Origin: Comamonas testosteroni
GTDB taxonomy: Bacteria > Pseudomonadota > Gammaproteobacteria > Burkholderiales > Burkholderiaceae_C
Direction of reading: 5' to 3'
Length of the DNA: 64,000 nt
Assembly (NCBI RefSeq): GCF_030505195.1
Contig: NZ_CP129672.1
Span: 62,001 to 126,000 of the forward strand
Part shown: in pieces, positions 62,421 through 64,000 of the stretch
How positions within the stretch are numbered: position 1 is the stretch's first letter
How the letters are laid out: every line of letters starts with the position of its first letter
The notes under the pieces: generated by a model
What the model was told of the DNA's origin: nothing
Databases searched by the model: none
Seen by the model: only the letters and a program-made list of their open reading frames with translations
Made by a program: the position numbers and the translations under genes

Positions 62421-63344
62421 TCATGCCTCCGTCATCCAATGCGAGGCCGTTGCAGGAGCGGCGGCTGTCATACGCCCTTGCATGAGCATGGCAGCCTCCT
62501 CGCTCTGGCGCGCATGTCTTTGGGCCTGTGCCTGCAGCACGGGCTGCCAGGCCCACTGCGAAAGCGGGAGCTGTATGGGCCGCTCCAGCAAAGGCCCACG
62601 GCGCTTCAGTATCTGTATCTGCAAACCCGGCGCCTGCTGGGCAGCGGAGTCTGCCGTGGCTCTCCCCAGTCTCAGCCGCAATGCGGCGGGAGAGCTCAGC
62701 GGCTCGGCCTGCAACTCCTGCCATAGCCACAGAGGCCGACTCTGCGAAGCGGCAGCCAGCTGCAAGCGGCGCAGCGTGGACGCGGGAAGCTCGGGCAACC
62801 AGGCCAGCACCGCCAGCACATCCCGGCAATGCAGTGCCTGCTCGCAGGCCCAGGCCAAATCCTGGGCTCTGCGCCTCGGCTGCACCGCACACAGTCGCTT
62901 CGCGTCAATACCGGCGGCCTGCAAGGCCGGGGCGAAAGGCAGATAGGGTGGAGCCACCAGCACCAGCTGCCCCATTCGCGCATCCCCGCGTGAAGCCGCA
63001 TGCTGCCGCACTCTTGCTGCCAGCGCGGGCAACAGCAAGGCCCACTCCGCATGACAGTGCGCGGGTTGCTGCAGCTGAATCAAGGCATTGCCGGGCCAGC
63101 CACCACCGGGCAGCTCGCAGTCCAGCGCTGCATGACCACTGGGCCAGACATTGCGGCATGCATCCTGCTGCCAGTCCGTGCCGCGCCAGACACCGGGAAT
63201 CTGTATGGCAGACAAATGCGGGCTACCCGCAGCGTGCAGATCCTGCCGCACGCCCTGCTCTGCACCTGCCTGCTGCCGGACGGACGCCGTCATGCCTGGC
63301 TGTGAGCCAGGGCGGGCCAAGGATGTCAAGGACTGGGTATGCAT
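62421..63344 (-). CDS. imuA: ImuA, RecA-like SOS mutagenesis protein
   Basis: A 307-residue protein, first of the mutagenesis cassette. Segments of the RecA-like fold are visible: LIQLQQPAHCHAEWALLLPA (about 88-107), QLVLVAPPYLPFAPALQAAG (about 125-144), RRRAQDLAWACEQALHCRDV, AVLAWLPELPASTLRRLQLA. There is no clear Walker A lysine motif, as in many ImuA proteins. Its start (63342-63344) lies only 18 bases from the SOS box, leaving a very short leader; an in-frame ATG at 63293 is an alternative start. Confidence 0.9.
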   Translation of the reverse strand: MHTQSLTSLARPGSQPGMTASVRQQAGAEQGVRQDLHAAGSPHLSAIQIPGVWRGTDWQQDACRNVWPSGHAALDCELPGGGWPGNALIQLQQPAHCHAEWALLLPALAARVRQHAASRGDARMGQLVLVAPPYLPFAPALQAAGIDAKRLCAVQPRRRAQDLAWACEQALHCRDVLAVLAWLPELPASTLRRLQLAAASQSRPLWLWQELQAEPLSSPAALRLRLGRATADSAAQQAPGLQIQILKRRGPLLERPIQLPLSQWAWQPVLQAQAQRHARQSEEAAMLMQGRMTAAAPATASHWMTEA

Positions 63345-63359
63345 GCGAGAACTCTTTGA

Positions 63360-63379
63360 TACTGTACAAATATACAGTC
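63360..63379 (-). promoter_or_regulatory. LexA (SOS) box upstream of imuA
   Basis: TACTGTACAAATATACAGTC contains CTGT-N8-ACAG (63362-63377), the gamma/beta-proteobacterial LexA core, and reaches near-consensus flanks. It is immediately upstream of imuA, consistent with strong LexA repression and SOS induction of the operon. Confidence 0.93.
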
Positions 63380-63564
63380 ATCCGAATTCCTGCGCAAAAC
63401 AAAGCCCTAAGACTGGTAGCAGATGCGGCCGGCCCTTGTTGATCGGGCGTCGCGCGCTATCAACAATACTTTTTCAGAATGCCGCCAGCAGACACGGCAA
63501 AGCACGCCGCACTGCGGCGCGATGCGCAAAATCTTGAAGAAATACCCGTGTAGCGCCCGTCAAT

Positions 63565-63585
63565 CAAGCGCCTGCAGCTATCAAA
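63565..63585 (+). repeat. Dispersed AGCTATCAAA motif, copy 4
   Basis: CAAGCGCCTGCAGCTATCAA followed by A. It matches copy 1 at 18 of 21 positions. It lies in the gap between imuA and the partial right-edge gene. Confidence 0.5.
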
Positions 63586-63627
63586 CCTGAGGACATCCGT
63601 CCCGGGCGAAGCTCGTGGTCAATGCCG

Positions 63628-64000
63628 TCAACTCAACGACTGCGTGTCGACATTCATGGCCGAGCTGCGGCCCGCCTGCGGCATCAGCTGAGCGCAGGCC
63701 TCGCACCATTCGGCCACGGCGACTTCCAGCGTGGAGCCACCCTGCCCCAGCGTGGGCCAGCGGCGCAGGCAGTCGTTCATGATCGCCTGCAGCTGCCACA
63801 AGGCCTCGCGGTTGACCAGGGCCAGCTCACTCATACCCAGCGCGTCATCCTTGAAGAATCTCAACACATCCAGTTGCTGGCTGGGGTGGGAGCCTGCCTC
63901 GGCCAGCTGCTTTTGCAGTTGGGCAAGATTGCTCTCCACGGCCACCGCCGCCTGTGCGTCGGGCATTTGCTGCCATTGCTCGGGAAAATCGAGCCTGAGT
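63628..64000 (-). CDS. Hypothetical protein, C-terminal part (runs off the right edge)
   Basis: The frame is open to the window edge, giving at least 123 residues: LRLDFPEQWQQMPDA, then QLQKQLAEAGSHPSQQLDVL, RFFKDDALGMSELALVNREA and a C-terminal WCEACAQLMPQAG. An internal ATG at 63964-63966 is not necessarily the start because the frame continues upstream. The region is helical and charged; I recognise no family and the N-terminus is outside the window. Confidence 0.6.
   Translation of the reverse strand, partial: LRLDFPEQWQQMPDAQAAVAVESNLAQLQKQLAEAGSHPSQQLDVLRFFKDDALGMSELALVNREALWQLQAIMNDCLRRWPTLGQGGSTLEVAVAEWCEACAQLMPQAGRSSAMNVDTQSLS

Overview
The window is a high-GC, gene-dense bacterial chromosome segment. 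Its content points to a betaproteobacterium of the Comamonadaceae, most likely Comamonas or a close relative. The evidence is three Bug-type (tripartite tricarboxylate, TTT) receptors, several LysR-regulated CoA pathways, an imuA-imuB-dnaE2 SOS mutagenesis operon, and a dispersed intergenic motif centred on AGCTATCAAA that I associate with this family. There are no rRNA or tRNA genes, insertion sequences or CRISPR arrays that I can see.

Region 1 (1-10543) starts with partial rpiA, divergent pyrD with a bidirectional terminator, and a three-gene stress/membrane operon (DUF883, YqjE-type, hypothetical). A tetrathionate reductase operon ttrB-ttrC-ttrA follows. It has an FNR/Anr box placed exactly at -41.5 relative to a good -10 element, and no ttrRS two-component genes beside it. 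Downstream is an AT-rich stretch carrying two inverted repeats, then two genes for secreted low-complexity proteins of unknown function separated by an 8-bp-stem hairpin. That two-gene module is the least explained part of the window.

Region 2 (10544-23500) is a mixed area: DUF1697, DUF2625, a VOC protein, a LysR regulator, an ABC-F ATPase, a lipoprotein and a badly damaged Ntn-hydrolase pseudogene. Then come an acyl-CoA synthetase-tetR pair and a divergent crotonase that share an elegant double-operator, face-to-face promoter region. DUF1232, GNAT and molbindin genes follow, and the molbindin gene overlaps a trmO/tsaA-like gene interrupted by one in-frame stop.

Region 3 (23500-34000) holds a suppressor-of-fused domain protein, an operon of a FAN1-type VRR-NUC nuclease and a DinG/XPD-type helicase, an AhpD-like protein, the Kup potassium transporter, a class I glutamine amidotransferase, a DUF1963 protein and a membrane-anchored protein with duplicated L7/L12-like segments.

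Region 4 (34000-48300) contains a TetR-MFS-EmrA-NodT efflux operon whose repressor site is a perfect 15-bp inverted repeat three bases before the regulator's start codon. It also has an RluA-type pseudouridine synthase, a Bug receptor/arylsulfotransferase-like pair with a divergent LysR gene, an AsmA-family protein and a chemoreceptor.

Region 5 (48300-57450) is an eight-gene catabolic operon: Bug receptor, two CoA-transferases, MaoC, a second Bug receptor, two acyl-CoA dehydrogenases and enoyl-CoA hydratase. It ends in a strong terminator and is divergent from a LysR regulator. The order suggests uptake of an organic acid, activation by CoA transfer, then dehydrogenation and hydration; the substrate is unknown. 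Region 6 (57450-64000) is the imuA-imuB-dnaE2 cassette with a near-consensus LexA box, and a partial hypothetical gene at the right edge.
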